The notes below the pieces were generated by a model. The model saw only the letters and a list, made by a program, of their open reading frames with translations, was not told the DNA's origin and searched no databases. Below, piece by piece: positions 1 through 8,850 of a DNA stretch of 64,000 nucleotides. Position numbers and translations under genes: made by a program. The stretch spans positions 62,001 to 126,000 of the forward strand of contig JOAA01000036.1 of the NCBI GenBank assembly GCA_000720375.1. The letters run 5' to 3'. Position 1 is the stretch's first letter; each line of letters begins with the position of its first letter. This DNA is from Rhodococcus rhodnii. Its GTDB lineage: Bacteria; Actinomycetota; Actinomycetes; Mycobacteriales; Pseudonocardiaceae.

Positions 1-368
1 AATTGCTTCGCTTTGTCACCGTCCTTGAACGGGGACGGCGGCAACGCAGTCAGCTCGTCGACGGTTTTACCTGCCAGCTCAGCCATCTCGCCAAGTTCCT
101 TGCTCGCCGAGCCCTTGGTCACCACCTGCTCGGCGGGCGCGTTCTGGAGCCTTTCATTGTTGGCCAGGCGGTAACCGTGCACCGCTCCGCAGTAGCTGTT
201 CAGCCACGCCAAGGAGGACGCGTCCGGTTTCGGCGGAGCTGTCGAAGTCACGGATGGTGGCGAGGTGACCGTCACGGCCGCGGGTGGCGGGGGCTGCTCA
301 GACCCCGTGCAGCCGACCGCGAGCACGCAGACGCCCGCCACCATCCACAGTTTTGTACCGATCTTCAT
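1..368 (-). CDS. Lipoprotein, 3' part outside window
   Basis: The first 122 residues are visible; the gene runs off the left edge. The N-terminus has two lysines, a hydrophobic stretch and a lipobox AVGC with the acylated cysteine at residue 20, so the product should be a lipid-anchored surface protein. A Pro/Thr/Ser-rich linker (about residues 24-48) follows, then a helical-looking domain beginning SLAWLNSYCGAVHGY. The ATG at 368 is preceded by a GAGGGG ribosome site. I do not recognise the folded domain. It lies just downstream of the secretion-associated genes at 449-1779 on the same strand and may be co-transcribed with them. Confidence 0.75.
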   Translation of the reverse strand, partial: MKIGTKLWMVAGVCVLAVGCTGSEQPPPPAAVTVTSPPSVTSTAPPKPDASSLAWLNSYCGAVHGYRLANNERLQNAPAEQVVTKGSASKELGEMAELAGKTVDELTALPPSPFKDGDKAKQ

Positions 369-382
369 TTATTTTCCCCTCT

Positions 383-402
383 CAGCGCCCTTTCAGGCGC
401 TG
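383..402 (-). other. Stem-loop between hypothetical gene and lipoprotein gene
   Basis: CAGCGCC and GGCGCTG form a perfect 7-bp stem with a 6-nt loop, in the 80-base gap between the stop of the 98-residue gene and the start of the lipoprotein gene. No T-run follows on the minus strand, so it is not a clear intrinsic terminator. It could be an attenuator or an mRNA processing site. Confidence 0.35.
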
Positions 403-448
403 CCTCACTGAACACACGCCCCAGCGGGACGGTTGGTTGCCCCGGAGT

Positions 449-745
449 TCACCGGATTTCGGCGGAATTCAGTGCCTCGATCGTCCGGCGGACGGTGTCC
501 TCCCACTCGTGGGTCAGGACGTACTTCTCCTCGTCGGGCAAGGAGTTCCACTGCCGCACGGCGGCACGGACCGCGTCGAGGACGTCCTCGGGCACAATGG
601 ACTCACGCAGGATCGCGTGCAGCTCCGTTCGGCCCGCGAGCACGTTCCTGCCGAACTCGCCAAGTACTCCCTTGTCTTCGGCCAGCAGACGCAGCTGGGC
701 TTCGCGGGCCCGGCGACCGTCCACTGTCGACCATGGGCTCGTCAT
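449..745 (-). CDS. Hypothetical protein, 98 aa
   Basis: This is a small, charged, largely helical protein with no signal peptide or membrane segment. I do not recognise a family. Its ATG overlaps the stop of the preceding gene at 742 by four bases (ATGA), so the two are translationally coupled. That coupling to an EspC-like secretion-associated protein suggests a partner role such as chaperone, immunity or accessory factor, but this is inference only. Codon third positions are G/C-rich and the frame is clean, which supports a real gene. Confidence 0.65.
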   Translation of the reverse strand: MTSPWSTVDGRRAREAQLRLLAEDKGVLGEFGRNVLAGRTELHAILRESIVPEDVLDAVRAAVRQWNSLPDEEKYVLTHEWEDTVRRTIEALNSAEIR

Positions 746-1779
746 GACACCGCCGGGTGGGAGTACTCAAGCGCCGGCCATGCCATCGCGGGCTCCTGGA
801 ACGCGGCCACGCCTTTGAAGGTGTGCACAGCGGCCTCGATGAGATCCAGTGCGTCACCGACTTTGCTCACGCTCGCGAACACACCGGCGAGCAAGGCGCC
901 GCCGAGCAGGACGTCGATCAGCGCGTCCAGCAACCAGTCGATCGCGACGCTCAACGCCTGCATCCCGTGGTACGCCGACCGCGCGAAGTTCTGCACCGCC
1001 ACACCGGCCTGGTCGCAGAACCCGGAGAACAGGCTGGCGTTCCTGGCGTAATCCCATAGCCAGTCCCGCGCCGTCCCGGCCGCGTTGCCGTCCCATCGCG
1101 GGCCGAGGTCGTTCCAGCCCCGCATCACGTTCGCGCCGATCCGGCCGTACGCAACGGAAACGTCCCGCAACGCCATGCCCTGGCGCATCAACTCGACCCA
1201 GTTGCCGCTGACGTACTGGGCGATCTTCTCGAACCAGTCCGTGCCGGTCGCGAGCCTCACCAAGTCACGCACGTGCGGAGCGACCGAGACCTTGCCGAGG
1301 ATCTCGTGCACCGCACCGGTGATCTCGATGACCGGCCAGCCGCTTTGGCCGGTCGGGGCCGGGGTGCCCGCGTACTCGGATCCGGGCTTGCGGGGACACT
1401 CCGCGGCGTCGTAGACGTCGTTGAAAGCGCGCCACGGCGGGTTGTACTGCGTGGGAAACGTGCGTGGCGGCTGGATCGGCTGCGGGAAGGTCGCGTCCGT
1501 GTCCGCCGCGGCGCCTTCTTCGGTTTCCCGGTAGTACTTAGCGGCTTTCGCCAGCGTCTGGGAGCACGCTCCAGCCAGGTGCCAGCCGCGTTCGAGGTTG
1601 AACTCGGCGAAGGCCCGGTACTTGTCCACCGTCTCAAAGACGGTGTTGAGCAACGTCCCCTCGTCGACGTTGTCGGCTGGGGTCAGCGCGTGGGCATAGA
1701 ACAACTGAGCCGCGTCGCACGCGCGTCCCATCATGATCGCCATCGAATCGACGGCCCCGGAGTCGACCCTGAAACCCAC
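742..1779 (-). CDS. EspC-like / type VII secretion-associated protein, 345 aa
   Basis: The N-terminus (GFRVDSGAVDSMAIMMGRA) resembles the helical start of EspC/WXG100-like ESX secretion targets, where a GF-x-VD opening is followed by a long helical hairpin. The middle is Pro-rich (about residues 95-125). The C-terminal half is helical with a hydrophobic Ala/Leu/Val segment near residues 285-305 that could insert in membranes or pack as a helical bundle. A GTG start at 1779 is preceded by an AAGG site. The next gene on the strand overlaps it by ATGA. No ESX core component (EccC, EccD) lies in the window, so if it is a T7SS substrate, its apparatus is encoded elsewhere. The family call is by pattern only. 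Confidence 0.5.
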   Translation of the reverse strand: MGFRVDSGAVDSMAIMMGRACDAAQLFYAHALTPADNVDEGTLLNTVFETVDKYRAFAEFNLERGWHLAGACSQTLAKAAKYYRETEEGAAADTDATFPQPIQPPRTFPTQYNPPWRAFNDVYDAAECPRKPGSEYAGTPAPTGQSGWPVIEITGAVHEILGKVSVAPHVRDLVRLATGTDWFEKIAQYVSGNWVELMRQGMALRDVSVAYGRIGANVMRGWNDLGPRWDGNAAGTARDWLWDYARNASLFSGFCDQAGVAVQNFARSAYHGMQALSVAIDWLLDALIDVLLGGALLAGVFASVSKVGDALDLIEAAVHTFKGVAAFQEPAMAWPALEYSHPAVS

Positions 1780-1815
1780 CTTGGCAGTGGATCACGCGGC
1801 TCTTGCGCTTTTCTC

Positions 1816-2862
1816 CTAGTGCCAGGGTTCGTGCTCGACCCGGACCGGTGCGTCCAGGTCGGCGGCCTGCTCGATGGCCAGCGCGATGCGGTGGTCCTGG
1901 ATGCCGTCGGCCAAGGAATACGGCTCCGGGCCATCCTCGGAAACCCAGGCCGCGGTGTCCTCGAGCAGGGTGGCGATCGCGATTTCCTCGTCGTTCCACC
2001 GTTTGCCTTGGTAGGGGTTTCGGTAGAGGACGTCGGAGCCGAACGTGATGTGGTCGGTGTCGAAGCCGTCGAGGTCCAGGTCGTACCCGGTCTGCCTGCG
2101 GACGATCTCGGTCCGGACGATCGTGCGTTCCGCGGTGAGCCGGACGACTTCCTGGTCACGCAGTTCACCCTTGGTGCCCCGGGCCAGCAGACGGCGCATG
2201 AGCAACTGGTTGTGCCACTGGTTGTCGGTGAAGTCGTACAGTCCCAGCCCGCCGTCGTCGAACGCGATGGTCCCGATGGTCGTCACGGCCGGTTTCACCT
2301 CGACCGGGTCAGCCCACCCGGCGCGCGACAGCGGGTCGGCCAAGGGCGCGGTCGACCGGAACGCCCGGACCTCGGCCTGCCCGAGGCCTTTCCCGAGCAG
2401 CGCCCGGATCAGCGAGACAGCGTGGTACTGGTGTGTCGAGGACACGTCCGCCCTGGTCACGTCGCCGATCACGCCACTTCGGACCAGGTTCGCCCTGGCC
2501 GCGTGCGCGGGCATCCGGGTGTACTGCTCGGCGACCTGGACCAGGCGTTTGTCCCCGACTTCGGCCCAGAGCCGCCTGAGCCCGTCGAAGTCCGGCGCCG
2601 GCGGGGTTTCGGCGAGCACCTTGAGGCCCCTGCCCACCAGCTCGGTGATCAACGTCGGCGTCACGGCCCAGGGCACCGAGGTGATCACGAAGTCCGGCTT
2701 GGCTTTCCGCACGCACTCGTCGAGTGACGTGTACACGGGCACCGGGAGCTGCTTCGGGCTGCGGGACACGACACCGGCGCAGTCGAGGCCGTCGAGCGAG
2801 GCCGCGAGCCGCCAGAAGAACTCGGCGCGCCACCCCGTACCGACAATCGCGAACTTGGTCAC
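1816..2862 (-). CDS. Gfo/Idh/MocA-family oxidoreductase, 348 aa
   Basis: A Rossmann nucleotide-binding start (FAIVGTGWRAEFF, residues 4-16) is followed by a strand-helix pattern and the ETPPAP segment near residue 86 that corresponds to the EKP/ETP motif of this family. The C-terminal alpha/beta dimerisation domain contains the usual hydrophobic sheet. Members are NAD(P)-dependent sugar or inositol dehydrogenases acting in the cytosol; the substrate cannot be read from sequence. The start is GTG at 2862. The gene is divergent from the small gene at 2887 with only about 24 bases between start codons, so promoters must overlap the coding ends. It is not obviously part of the sialic acid operon downstream. 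Confidence 0.8.
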   Translation of the reverse strand: MTKFAIVGTGWRAEFFWRLAASLDGLDCAGVVSRSPKQLPVPVYTSLDECVRKAKPDFVITSVPWAVTPTLITELVGRGLKVLAETPPAPDFDGLRRLWAEVGDKRLVQVAEQYTRMPAHAARANLVRSGVIGDVTRADVSSTHQYHAVSLIRALLGKGLGQAEVRAFRSTAPLADPLSRAGWADPVEVKPAVTTIGTIAFDDGGLGLYDFTDNQWHNQLLMRRLLARGTKGELRDQEVVRLTAERTIVRTEIVRRQTGYDLDLDGFDTDHITFGSDVLYRNPYQGKRWNDEEIAIATLLEDTAAWVSEDGPEPYSLADGIQDHRIALAIEQAADLDAPVRVEHEPWH

Positions 2863-2886
2863 GCCGTGACACTATGCTGCCCGATC

Positions 2887-3180
2887 GTGGACCTCGGAAT
2901 CCTGCTGCTCAGCGTGGCCGTGTTGATCGGCGCGGTGGTCGTGAGCACGACCGGCGGCGACCGCAAGATCGCCCGCCTGGACCGCCGGCTCGCCCGGGTT
3001 GAGCGCAAGCTGGACGCGATCGTGTCGAGTCTCGGCGTCGAGCTGCCCGAACCCGAGCTCGACGAGGTCAAGGCGCTGCTCGCGGAGGGCAAGAAGATCC
3101 AGGCGGTCCGGGCCTACCGCCAGGCCACCGGCGCCACCCTGCAGGAAGCTGCGGCGGCCATCGAGCGCCTCGGCGGTTAG
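2887..3180 (+). CDS. Small membrane protein with L7/L12 C-terminal-like domain, 97 aa
   Basis: One N-terminal membrane segment (DLGILLLSVAVLIGAVVV) is followed by a basic coiled region and a C-terminal segment VKALLAEGKKIQAVRAYRQA that matches the helix-turn-helix pattern of the ribosomal protein L7/L12 C-terminal domain. Such membrane-tethered L7/L12-like proteins recur in actinobacteria and are not ribosomal subunits; their role is unknown to me. I chose the GTG at 2887, which gives a clean membrane anchor. An in-frame GTG at 2866 would add seven residues and overlap the divergent gene's start region. Confidence 0.65.
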   Translation: MDLGILLLSVAVLIGAVVVSTTGGDRKIARLDRRLARVERKLDAIVSSLGVELPEPELDEVKALLAEGKKIQAVRAYRQATGATLQEAAAAIERLGG

Positions 3181-3281
3181 CCGCCAGGCACGGCCCCACT
3201 GAGCAGCCGGACAGCGCTGAGCTGCGCGGATGGCTATTTTCGGCCAGTCTCTGTGACATGGCCGCCACGTTTCGTGATGTC

Positions 3282-3310
3282 TTGACCTGCCCAGGATCAC
3301 CGCCTATGGT
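3282..3310 (+). promoter_or_regulatory. Sigma-70-like promoter of the sialic acid operon
   Basis: TTGACC (3282-3287) and TATGGT (3305-3310) are separated by 17 bases, a standard housekeeping promoter spacing, upstream of the substrate-binding protein gene. A perfect 8-bp palindrome GGACGTCC (3323-3330) lies just past the expected transcription start and is a candidate operator for the GntR/FCD regulator at the end of the operon. Confidence 0.5.
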
Positions 3311-3372
3311 TCACGACTCATAGGACGTCCCATGTCCCATCTCTTAGCAATGACGCTCACTCGGGAGGCGCG

Positions 3373-4974
3373 GTGTCCGGAACTGGTCAGGGGTTCAGCA
3401 GGCGGGACATGTTGCGGTTCACCGGCCTTGCCGGTGTGGCGGCCGCCTTCTCGTCGACACTGGCCGCGTGCGGCGGTCCGGCCTCGACGAACGCCACGGG
3501 CAACAAGACCGATTCGATCACCGCGGTGATCGGGTACGGCAACAACCAGACCTGGGATCCGTTACAGACGGCGTCGGCCTTCTCGATGGCCGCCATGCTG
3601 CACTGCTACGAGTCCCTTGTGGAGGGTGACCCGATCACCCGCGAGCCCTATGCGGGGCTTGCGAAAGCGCTGCCGAAGGACGTCAACGGCACGAGCCTCG
3701 CGTTCGACATCCGGGACGGCGCCAAGTGGCACGACGGCCAGCCGGTCACCGCTGACGATGTCGTGTTCACCTACACCCGGGCGCTCGACCCGAAGGAGAA
3801 CGTCCTTGTCCGGACGTTCCTCGCGGGCTGGCTCAAGGAAGTCAAGAAGACCGGCGACACCAGCGTCGAGTTCGTCCTGGCGAAGCCGTTCCCCTATGCC
3901 TTGCAACGCCTGCAGACCGTGAAGATCGTCCCCAAGCACGTCTTCGACGGCAAGTGGCAGGACGCGGTGTCCGGCAAGGTCGTCGGGTCCGGGCCGTACA
4001 AGGTCGTCGAGCAGGCGCCGCTTTCGCACACGCGCTTCGAGAAGTTCAACGAGTACAACGGGCCGCGGCCGGCGGTCTACAAGTCGATGCTGTGGAACTC
4101 GATCGTTGAGGCGTCGCCACGAGTCGCGAAGATCTCCGGCGCGGCACCGGCCGCGCAGATCGTCGAGAACATCCCCGCCGCCAACGCCGACCAGCTGCAG
4201 AAAGACGGCCGCACGGTCGAATTCGCCGATGGCGGCAACAACCTGTGGCTGATGTTCAACACCGCGCACGCGCCGTTCGACAACAAGCTTGTCCGCCAGG
4301 CTCTGCATCACGCGATCAACAAGCAGAAGATGATCGAGGTCGGGCTCAAGGGCAAGGGCACCGCGGGCACCAGCTTCATCAACCCCAAGATGGCCGCCTC
4401 GCAACCCGCGGCCAACGACTTCGCCTACAACCCCGACAAAGCCAAGCAACTGCTGCAGCAGGCCGGTGTCAGCAACCTGAAGGTCACACTGTCCACAACG
4501 AACACCACCCTGGTCGCCGACTGCGTCAACGTGATCAAGGAAGGCTGGGACGCCATCGGTGTCACCACCACATTGGACACCCAGGACACCAAGGCCCTCT
4601 TCTCCAAACTGGACAGCGGGTTCGACTTCCAGGTCGTGGCCACCACGCAGAACGCCGAGCAGTTCGGCAACGACCCCGATCTGCTGATCCGGTACTACTA
4701 CGCGGGTTCCGGCGTCGCGCCCAAGTATGCGAAGTGGACAGGTGCTGAGGCGCAGGCGTTGCTCGGTCTGCTGGACCAGGCGACCGCACAGACCGACGAG
4801 GCACAGCGCAAGCCGATCATCAAGCAGGCCTTGGACATGATCGCCGACCAAGCAGTGGTGTACCCGATGGTGTTCACGCAGAACGGCACCGCGTGGGATC
4901 CGAAGTCGATCTCCGGCGTCCGCGCGCAGGGCTATCCCGGGATCAACCTCAACCAGGCCAAACCGGTGGTGTGA
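3373..4974 (+). CDS. ABC importer substrate-binding lipoprotein, family 5 (probable sialic acid binding)
   Basis: The 533-residue product is the extracytoplasmic receptor of an oligopeptide/dipeptide-type ABC importer. The N-terminus carries twin arginines (SRRDMLRF, residues 9-16) and a lipobox LAAC with Cys33, so it should be exported folded by Tat and lipid-anchored. The body has typical SBP family 5 features: the WHDGQPVTADDVVFTYTRAL segment and the NNLWLMFNTAHAPFDN region. Length is usual for the family. The GTG start at 3373 is preceded by GGAGG. Its stop overlaps the permease start by one base. Because the operon continues with two sialidases and an N-acetylneuraminate lyase, the likely ligand is sialic acid, as for SatA and SiaE systems; that is inference from context. 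Confidence 0.85.
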   Translation: MSGTGQGFSRRDMLRFTGLAGVAAAFSSTLAACGGPASTNATGNKTDSITAVIGYGNNQTWDPLQTASAFSMAAMLHCYESLVEGDPITREPYAGLAKALPKDVNGTSLAFDIRDGAKWHDGQPVTADDVVFTYTRALDPKENVLVRTFLAGWLKEVKKTGDTSVEFVLAKPFPYALQRLQTVKIVPKHVFDGKWQDAVSGKVVGSGPYKVVEQAPLSHTRFEKFNEYNGPRPAVYKSMLWNSIVEASPRVAKISGAAPAAQIVENIPAANADQLQKDGRTVEFADGGNNLWLMFNTAHAPFDNKLVRQALHHAINKQKMIEVGLKGKGTAGTSFINPKMAASQPAANDFAYNPDKAKQLLQQAGVSNLKVTLSTTNTTLVADCVNVIKEGWDAIGVTTTLDTQDTKALFSKLDSGFDFQVVATTQNAEQFGNDPDLLIRYYYAGSGVAPKYAKWTGAEAQALLGLLDQATAQTDEAQRKPIIKQALDMIADQAVVYPMVFTQNGTAWDPKSISGVRAQGYPGINLNQAKPVV

Positions 4975-5930
4975 TGATCATCCTGCGGATGCTGCTCGGC
5001 CGGGTCCTCTCGCTCGTGCCGTTGCTGCTCGGCGTCACCCTGTTCGTGTTCGTCGTGATGCGGTTCTCCCCCACCGACCCGGCGCTGGCCGCGTTCGACG
5101 GCGCCAACGCCAGCGCGGAGCAGCTCGAGCAGTTCCGCCGGGACAACGGGCTGCTGGATCCGTTGCCAGTGCAGTACTTGCGGTTCGTCTGGCAGCTGAT
5201 CCATGGCGACTTCGGCACCAGCGTGATCACCAAGCAACCGGTTGCCGACACGATCACGACCGCGCTGCCGCTCACCGTCCAGCTGACGTTGATGGGCCTG
5301 GTGATCGCGATCGTCCTGTCGGTGCCGTTCGGCGTGATCTCCGCGCTGTACCGGGACCGCTGGCCCGACCAGATCATCCGGATCGTGTCGCTGGCCGGGG
5401 TGGCGGCGCCCGCGTTCTGGATCGCGCTGCTGCTGGTCCAATGGCTTGCCGTTGGCCAGGGCCTGTTTCCCACCAGCGGGTACGTCAGCATGAACGACTC
5501 GTTCAGCGGCTGGCTGAACTCGATGACGCTGCCCGCGATCGCACTCGCCATGCCGGTGGCCGCCCAGCTGACCCGGATCATCCGCACGTCCATGGTGGAG
5601 GAACTGGACAAGGACTACGTGCGCACGGCCCGCGGCGGCGGGCTGCCGCCGGTGGTCGTCGTCGGCCGCAACGTCCTGCGCAACGCCCTGGTCAACCCGC
5701 TCACCGTGCTGAGCCTTCGAATCGGCTACCTGCTCGGTGGCGCGGTGGTGATCGAGACGATGTTCGCGCTGCCGGGCATGGGACAGAACATGATCCAGGC
5801 AGTCCTGGACGGCGACGCGTCGAAGGTGCAGGGCTTCGTGATCACCATCGCGCTCGGTTTCGTGCTGGTCAACCTGATCGTGGACATCCTCTACCTGATC
5901 GCGAACCCCCGACTGCGGAGCCACGCATGA
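4974..5930 (+). CDS. ABC importer permease, DppB type
   Basis: The 318-residue integral membrane protein has the short N-terminal segment, the periplasmic loop with a DPLPVQYL motif, and five further membrane spans typical of DppB/OppB. The cytoplasmic EAA-like loop (ELDKDYVRTARGGGL, contacts the ATPases) precedes VLRNAL. The ATG at 4974 overlaps the upstream TGA by one base (TGATG), and the stop overlaps the next gene, so translation is coupled. It pairs with the permease half of the fusion protein at 5927 to form the channel of the putative sialic acid importer. Confidence 0.88.
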   Translation: MIILRMLLGRVLSLVPLLLGVTLFVFVVMRFSPTDPALAAFDGANASAEQLEQFRRDNGLLDPLPVQYLRFVWQLIHGDFGTSVITKQPVADTITTALPLTVQLTLMGLVIAIVLSVPFGVISALYRDRWPDQIIRIVSLAGVAAPAFWIALLLVQWLAVGQGLFPTSGYVSMNDSFSGWLNSMTLPAIALAMPVAAQLTRIIRTSMVEELDKDYVRTARGGGLPPVVVVGRNVLRNALVNPLTVLSLRIGYLLGGAVVIETMFALPGMGQNMIQAVLDGDASKVQGFVITIALGFVLVNLIVDILYLIANPRLRSHA

Positions 5931-7930
5931 TGCGCCCCGGCCTGACCAAACGGCTGAGCGACCCGGGAATCCGGTTCCGCAGGCTGAGCCTGTCGTCGTG
6001 GATTTCGCTCGCCGTCATCGTGTTGCTGGCTCTCGTGGCCGCTCTTGCCCCGGTCATCGCCGGGCACGACCCGTATCTGACCGGTGCCGCGGTCGACGGG
6101 CCCAGCGGCGACCATTGGTTCGGCACCGACTCCTCTGGCCGGGACATCTTCTCGCGCGTGGTCTATGGCACGAGGTGGTCGCTCGCGGTCGGCCTCGGCG
6201 CCATCGCGCTCGCGTTGGTCGCCGGCACGCTGATCGGCGCGTTCGCGGCCACAACGCGCCGCCGGGCGGGCGAGGCGATCATGCGGGTCCTCGACGTCAT
6301 CATGGCGTTCCCCGGGATCGCACTCGCCGCGGTGCTGGTGGCGGTGTTCGGGCGTGGCCTGCTGGTGTTGATCCTCGCGCTCGGGTTCCTGTACATGCCG
6401 TCGATCGCACGTGTGGTGCGGGCCAACGTGATGGCGCAGTACAGCGAGGATTACGTCGCCGCTGAGCGGATCATCGGCGCCAAGCGGCCGTACATCCTGA
6501 TCAAGCATGTCGCGGTCAACTGCGCGGCGCCGATCCTGGTGTTCTGCACGGTGATGGTGGCCGACGCGATCGTGTTCGAGGCGTCGCTGTCGTTCATCGG
6601 CGCGGGAATCCAGCAGCCAGATCCGTCCTGGGGGTCGGTTCTGTCCAACGGCAAGGAACTCGTGCTGACCGGCGGCTGGTGGGCGACGCTGTTCCCCGGC
6701 CTGATGATCCTGGTCACGGTCCTGTCGCTGAATGTGTTGTCGGAAGGCATTTCCGACGCTTGGGCGCGACCTTCCGCACGCCGGGTGAAGGCCGGCCAGG
6801 CCGCGAAAGCGGTCGCCATGGCCGAGGAACCCACCGAGATCAAGCCCCTGGCCGGCCTGCATGAGGCTGGCGAACGGCTGGCACTTCAGGCCCGTGACCT
6901 GAGCGGCCGGGAAACCATGCTGGCGGTGGAGAACCTGACGATCTCGTTCCCCGACCGGCACAACGGGGTCAACGTCGTCGATGGAGTGTCGTTCTCGGTC
7001 CGATCAGGCGAGGTGCTGGGTCTGATCGGGGAATCGGGCTGTGGCAAGTCACTGACCTCGTTGGCCATCATGGGCCTGTTGCCGGGCAACGCTCAGACGA
7101 CCGGGCAGATCCGCTTCGACCAGAAGGACTTGCTGGCGCTGACGTCCAAGCAGCGCCGCCGGTACCTCGGCCACGACATCGCGATGATCTACCAGGACGC
7201 GCTGAGTTCACTCAACCCGGCGATGACGATCCGCTCGCAGCTCAAGCAATTCACCAAGCGGGGCGGCACGCGCACCCCGGAAGAACTGCTTGAACTGGTC
7301 AACCTGGATCCCGAACGGACTCTGCGGTCGTATCCGCACGAGTTGTCCGGTGGGCAGCGGCAACGGGTGCTGATCGCGATGGCGCTGTCCAGGAGTCCGA
7401 AGCTGATCGTCGCGGACGAGCCGACGACCGCACTCGATGTCACGGTCCAGGCCCAGATTGTGAAGCTGTTGCTCAGGCTGCAGGAAGAACTCGGTTTCGC
7501 ACTCATCCTGGTCTCACATGACCTTGCTCTGGTGTCCGAAGTGGCTGATCGGGTTGTCGTGATGTACGGCGGTCAGGTCGCCGAAATGGGCTCGATCGCC
7601 CAGATCGTCGGTGCGCCGCAACACCACTACACTCGTGGCCTGCTGTCCGCCGTGCTCTCGTTGGAGGAGAACGAGGCCCGGCTCACGCAGATCAAGGGCG
7701 TGGTGCCCGCGCCAGCCGACTTCGAGCCGGGTTGCCGCTTCTCCGACCGTTGTCCCGCGGCGCGCGCGATCTGTCACTCCGAAGCGCCTCCCAAGCTAGG
7801 CGACGCCAATCACCTGGTCGTGTGCCACTTCCCGGCGGAGGTGAGGACCCATGAGCGAGCTTGCGAGCGAATCATCGACACAGTGCCGGGTTCATGCAGC
7901 ACAATCAACCACAGCGGGAGCAACGCATGA
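5927..7930 (+). CDS. ABC importer permease-ATPase fusion (DppC-DppD)
   Basis: One 667-residue frame holds two functions. Residues 1-290 are a DppC-type permease with the GTDSSGRDIFSRVVYG motif and EAA-like loop YVAAERIIGAKRPYILIKHV. After a charged linker, an ABC ATPase starts near residue 331 with Walker A GESGCGKS (Lys374), signature LSGGQRQR and Walker B LIVADEPTTALD, ending with the Cys-rich oligopeptide-type C-terminal segment. Such C-D fusions are known in actinobacteria. The last 30 or so residues (from RTHERACERI) look like read-through of a repeat-like DNA stretch rather than conserved protein. Starts at 5927 or 5930 are both possible. Confidence 0.85.
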   Translation: MMRPGLTKRLSDPGIRFRRLSLSSWISLAVIVLLALVAALAPVIAGHDPYLTGAAVDGPSGDHWFGTDSSGRDIFSRVVYGTRWSLAVGLGAIALALVAGTLIGAFAATTRRRAGEAIMRVLDVIMAFPGIALAAVLVAVFGRGLLVLILALGFLYMPSIARVVRANVMAQYSEDYVAAERIIGAKRPYILIKHVAVNCAAPILVFCTVMVADAIVFEASLSFIGAGIQQPDPSWGSVLSNGKELVLTGGWWATLFPGLMILVTVLSLNVLSEGISDAWARPSARRVKAGQAAKAVAMAEEPTEIKPLAGLHEAGERLALQARDLSGRETMLAVENLTISFPDRHNGVNVVDGVSFSVRSGEVLGLIGESGCGKSLTSLAIMGLLPGNAQTTGQIRFDQKDLLALTSKQRRRYLGHDIAMIYQDALSSLNPAMTIRSQLKQFTKRGGTRTPEELLELVNLDPERTLRSYPHELSGGQRQRVLIAMALSRSPKLIVADEPTTALDVTVQAQIVKLLLRLQEELGFALILVSHDLALVSEVADRVVVMYGGQVAEMGSIAQIVGAPQHHYTRGLLSAVLSLEENEARLTQIKGVVPAPADFEPGCRFSDRCPAARAICHSEAPPKLGDANHLVVCHFPAEVRTHERACERIIDTVPGSCSTINHSGSNA

Positions 7931-8838
7931 ACCTGCTTGAGCTTAAGGGTGTTCATGTCGTACACAGGATCCGTTCACGGCGGCTGTTCGGGCACGACAA
8001 CGTCTACGCGTTGACCGACGCGAACCTGACGTTGAACGCCGGTGAAACCGTTGGCGTCGTGGGTGAATCAGGTTGTGGGAAGTCCACTCTGGCCAAGGTG
8101 ATCGTCGGACTGCAGAAGCCGACACAGGGAACCGTGGAGTTCCGGGGCAAGCACATCGGCATGATCTTCCAGGACCCGTCGACCGCCCTGAACCGGCGAC
8201 TGGCGGTCACCAAGATCATCCGGGACCCGCTGGACGTCCATCAGGAAGGCACTCCAGCCGAACGGGCAGACCGAGTACGCGAGTTGATGTCCCTGGTCGG
8301 CTTGCCGAACAGTGTCGCCGACGCCGTACCGGCGCAACTGTCCGGCGGCCAACGGCAACGTGTCGCAATCGCTCGTGCGCTGGCGCTCCGGCCGGCTTTG
8401 CTCGTCGCCGACGAGCCGACGTCCGCGCTGGACGTCTCCGTTCGGGCCCAGATCCTCAACCTCCTCGCCGATCTGCGGGAAAAGCTCGGCTTGGCGATGG
8501 TCTTCATTTCGCATGACATCCAGACCGTCAAGAAGATGAGCGACCGGATCGTCACGATGTACCTCGGCCGCATCGTGGAGGAAGCCCCGGCCGAAGCCGT
8601 TCCGCAAGCCACTCACCACCCGTACATGCGGGCGCTGTTCTCGGCGACGCCGAGCCTGTTGCACACCGTGGAACCCATTGTCCTCAGTGGACCTGTTCCG
8701 TCCGCGACCAACCCACCGAGCGGCTGCAACTTCCGCACCCGGTGCTGGAAAGCGACCGACGAATGCGCGGCGGAACTCCCCGCGCCGGTGACCGCGGGCG
8801 CTGACCATACGTACCGCTGCATTCACCCTGAGCTTTAG
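7927..8838 (+). CDS. ABC importer ATPase, DppF type
   Basis: This 303-residue ATPase has Walker A GESGCGKS, the signature LSGGQRQRVAIARAL and Walker B LLVADEPTSALD, plus the oligopeptide/dipeptide transporter C-terminal cysteines (CNFRTRCW, CIHPEL). It is the second nucleotide-binding subunit of the importer. I chose ATG 7927, which overlaps the upstream stop as ATGA and begins MNLLELKGVHVVH, the usual start of this family; longer in-frame starts from 7861 encode unrelated residues. The sialidase gene follows after 12 bases. Confidence 0.88.
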   Translation: MNLLELKGVHVVHRIRSRRLFGHDNVYALTDANLTLNAGETVGVVGESGCGKSTLAKVIVGLQKPTQGTVEFRGKHIGMIFQDPSTALNRRLAVTKIIRDPLDVHQEGTPAERADRVRELMSLVGLPNSVADAVPAQLSGGQRQRVAIARALALRPALLVADEPTSALDVSVRAQILNLLADLREKLGLAMVFISHDIQTVKKMSDRIVTMYLGRIVEEAPAEAVPQATHHPYMRALFSATPSLLHTVEPIVLSGPVPSATNPPSGCNFRTRCWKATDECAAELPAPVTAGADHTYRCIHPEL

Positions 8839-8850
8839 GAAGGACGAACC

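Noticed and set aside
2889..3180. Annotating the small protein as ribosomal protein L7/L12
   Set aside because: It has an N-terminal membrane anchor and only the C-terminal helix pattern of L7/L12; it is not in a ribosomal operon.
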